Source of the DNA: an uncultured Clostridium sp.
GTDB lineage: Bacteria; Bacillota; Clostridia; Clostridiales; Clostridiaceae
Assembly (NCBI GenBank): GCA_934746785.1
Contig: CAKVFO010000084.1
Coordinates: 1-15,019, forward strand
Length of the DNA: 15,019 nt
Direction of reading: 5' to 3'
Below are positions 13,768 through 15,019 of this stretch, piece by piece (position 1 is the stretch's first letter; every line of letters starts with the position of its first letter). The notes beneath the pieces were generated by a model that saw nothing but the letters and a program-made list of their open reading frames with translations, was not told the origin of the DNA and ran no database searches. The translations under genes and the position numbers were made by a program.

Positions 13768-14751
13768 CTATTTCACTTCAAATTTAGTTTCTTCACCATT
13801 TTCAAAAGCCTTAAAGGCCACAAGAGAATTCTTAACCATATCAGCTACTGATGATTCAGTATAAAATGCCATATGAGGTGTCATTATAACATTAGGAAAT
13901 GAGTTTAAAATAGCTCTATTATGATTTCTTATAATTTTACCAGAATTATTAAAGTAAATAAGGTTTCTTTCTGCTTCAAATACATCTGTACCAAAGCCAT
14001 ATATCTTTCCATTTTCAATAAACTTTATAATAGCAGCCTCATCTACTAAAGAACTTCTTGCTGTATTAACTATAATAACTCCGTCCTTCATCTTATTTAA
14101 ATTTTCTTCATTAATTATATGATGATTTTCCTCAGTAGCTGGACAATGCAATGTCACAATGTCACTCTCTTTTAACAATGTATCTAAATCAACATACTCT
14201 ACATATTTAGATACTTCATCATTTTCATATGGATCATATGCTAAAACTCTTGTATTAAATCCACTTAAATGTTTTATTACAGTTGTTCCAATTCTTCCTG
14301 TACCTATTACCCCTATTGTAGATGAAGATATTTCTCTTCCTATCTTTCCATTTAATGAATAATCCTGTAGATTTGCTGACTGCTTTATATAATTTAAATT
14401 TCTACAGCACATAAGCATTAACATTATAGCATAATCAGCCACTGATTCTGGTGAATATGTAACATTACTCACTTTCATCCCAAGTTTATGAGCATGTTTT
14501 ACATCTATGTGATCATAACCAATGCATCGTGCTGTTATATATTTAATACCTATTTCATGAAACTTTTCAATCATCTCTGAATCCATTCTACAAGGTATTA
14601 TTGAAATAGCATCACAGCCTTCTGCTAACTTCACATTATCAAAATCAGGATAATCAGGACATGAATCAAACTCTATCCCCATTTCACTACAAAACTTTTC
14701 ATAGAAATATTTTTCATCAAAATCCCTCATACTATAAACAAATATTTTCAT
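13768..14751 (-). CDS. D-2-hydroxyacid dehydrogenase, likely D-lactate dehydrogenase
   Basis: The 327-residue NAD-dependent enzyme of the D-isomer-specific family is near the usual length of 330. The Rossmann motif GVIGTGRIG is at 147-155, with Asp173 (AYDPY) at the end of the second strand, favouring NAD over NADP. Catalytic residues are Arg232 (NTARSS), Glu261 and His293 (TPHMAFYTE), at the family spacing. ARCIGYDHID (74-83) is the substrate-domain signature. It would reduce pyruvate to D-lactate or another 2-oxoacid in the cytosol and reoxidise NADH. VanH is similar, but no vanA or vanX-type genes are adjacent. RBS AAGGGGG is nine bases from the ATG. It is monocistronic. The exact 2-oxoacid cannot be read from sequence. 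Confidence 0.93.
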   Translation of the reverse strand: MKIFVYSMRDFDEKYFYEKFCSEMGIEFDSCPDYPDFDNVKLAEGCDAISIIPCRMDSEMIEKFHEIGIKYITARCIGYDHIDVKHAHKLGMKVSNVTYSPESVADYAIMLMLMCCRNLNYIKQSANLQDYSLNGKIGREISSSTIGVIGTGRIGTTVIKHLSGFNTRVLAYDPYENDEVSKYVEYVDLDTLLKESDIVTLHCPATEENHHIINEENLNKMKDGVIIVNTARSSLVDEAAIIKFIENGKIYGFGTDVFEAERNLIYFNNSGKIIRNHNRAILNSFPNVIMTPHMAFYTESSVADMVKNSLVAFKAFENGEETKFEVK

Positions 14752-14778
14752 AATAAATAGCCCCCTTAATCATATACC

Positions 14779-14809
14779 ATTATAAATACTTTCTCTTTGT
14801 TTTACAAAG
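14779..14809 (-). promoter_or_regulatory. Dehydrogenase promoter with small operator
   Basis: Minus strand: -35 TTGTAA (14802-14807), a 17-nt spacer and perfect TATAAT (14779-14784). The inverted repeat CTTTGT-AAA-ACAAAG (14795-14809) covers the -35. It resembles but does not match a Rex site (TTGTTAA-N4-TTAACAA). Confidence 0.65.
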
Positions 14810-14903
14810 TAATTAATGATTTCAAGTCTTTTAATGAATATGGTAACGAAAACTAATGAATTTTTTATATGTAGCTTCTAACAATACACTCAAGCTTTTA
14901 TAG

Positions 14904-14943
14904 AAAAAATCTGGAAATATCTACTTAAAGATTACTTCCAGAT
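14904..14943 (-). terminator. Terminator of an upstream minus-strand gene
   Basis: The stem ATCTGGAA/TTCCAGAT (14909-14916 with 14936-14943) has inner ATCT/AGAT pairing (14919-14922 with 14929-14932). On the minus strand it is followed by TTTTTT (14904-14909). It must serve a gene ending at or beyond the right edge; only a few open codons of any minus-strand frame fit in 14944-15019, so that gene cannot be identified. Confidence 0.75.
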
Positions 14944-15019
14944 ATCTTCTATATATTTAATTTTTTATTATTGAGGTAATTATGTTGATCTCTTTACTTT
15001 GTTAAATTGGATTTATTTA

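Noticed and set aside
13768..14751. VanH of a vancomycin-resistance cluster
   Set aside because: Similar family, but no D-Ala-D-Lac ligase or VanX gene is adjacent; a fermentative D-lactate dehydrogenase is simpler.
14944..15019. Short plus-strand ORF (MLISLLC) after TTGAGG
   Set aside because: Only seven codons at the window edge, with nothing to support it.

Overview
The window is AT-rich DNA with strong Shine-Dalgarno sites, TTGxxx/TATAAT promoters and Clostridium-like proteins. It most likely comes from a cluster I Clostridium or close relative that is motile (chemoreceptor), fermentative (D-2-hydroxyacid dehydrogenase) and able to attack cellulose (large secreted family 9 glycoside hydrolase). 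Almost all genes lie on the minus strand; only an sdpRI-like pair is on the plus strand.

Left end (1-1137): two nearly identical copies of a roughly 93-bp element with terminal inverted repeats. One is cut by the window edge and one is complete at 1018-1110. They flank an orphan 179-residue protein gene. Each copy starts exactly where a minus-strand terminator ends. Between that gene and the left terminator is a strong minus-strand promoter with no gene after it, only about 105 nt of foldable sequence ending in an intrinsic terminator. This is a candidate small RNA or attenuating leader.

Middle (1158-5258, minus): a tight five-gene operon behind one promoter whose -35 region is a perfect 12-bp palindrome. 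Gene order is unknown 127-residue protein, unknown 207-residue protein, small lipoprotein with a poly-Glu run and Ser/Gly tail, 821-residue protein with two tandem glutathionylspermidine-synthase-like ATP-grasp modules, then a 69-residue DUF350 membrane protein. The last three match the gene partnership of Escherichia coli ygiB-ygiC and yjfL-yjfM-yjfC, whose substrate is unsettled. This is the best candidate in the window for an under-described system: an ATP-dependent amide-forming enzyme with a probable lipoprotein partner or target and two uncharacterised proteins.

5298-8998 (minus): an AMP-forming acyl-CoA-synthetase-like protein with an eroded P-loop, preceded by a methyl-accepting chemotaxis protein with an extracellular sensor domain.

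9174-12413 (minus): a monocistronic secreted cellulase (CBM4-CBM4-Ig-GH9-CBM3-like, no dockerin) with its own promoter, a 15-bp-arm inverted repeat just upstream of the -35, and a terminator.

12552-13565 (plus): an ArsR-type repressor and SdpI-like membrane protein, overlapping by 14 bp, behind a consensus promoter bracketed by two perfect palindromes. This is the layout of an autoregulated sdpRI immunity operon, but no sdpABC toxin genes are present.

13652-15019: a long bidirectional hairpin, a D-2-hydroxyacid dehydrogenase gene (minus) with its promoter, and a minus-strand terminator that must belong to a gene ending at or beyond the right edge.
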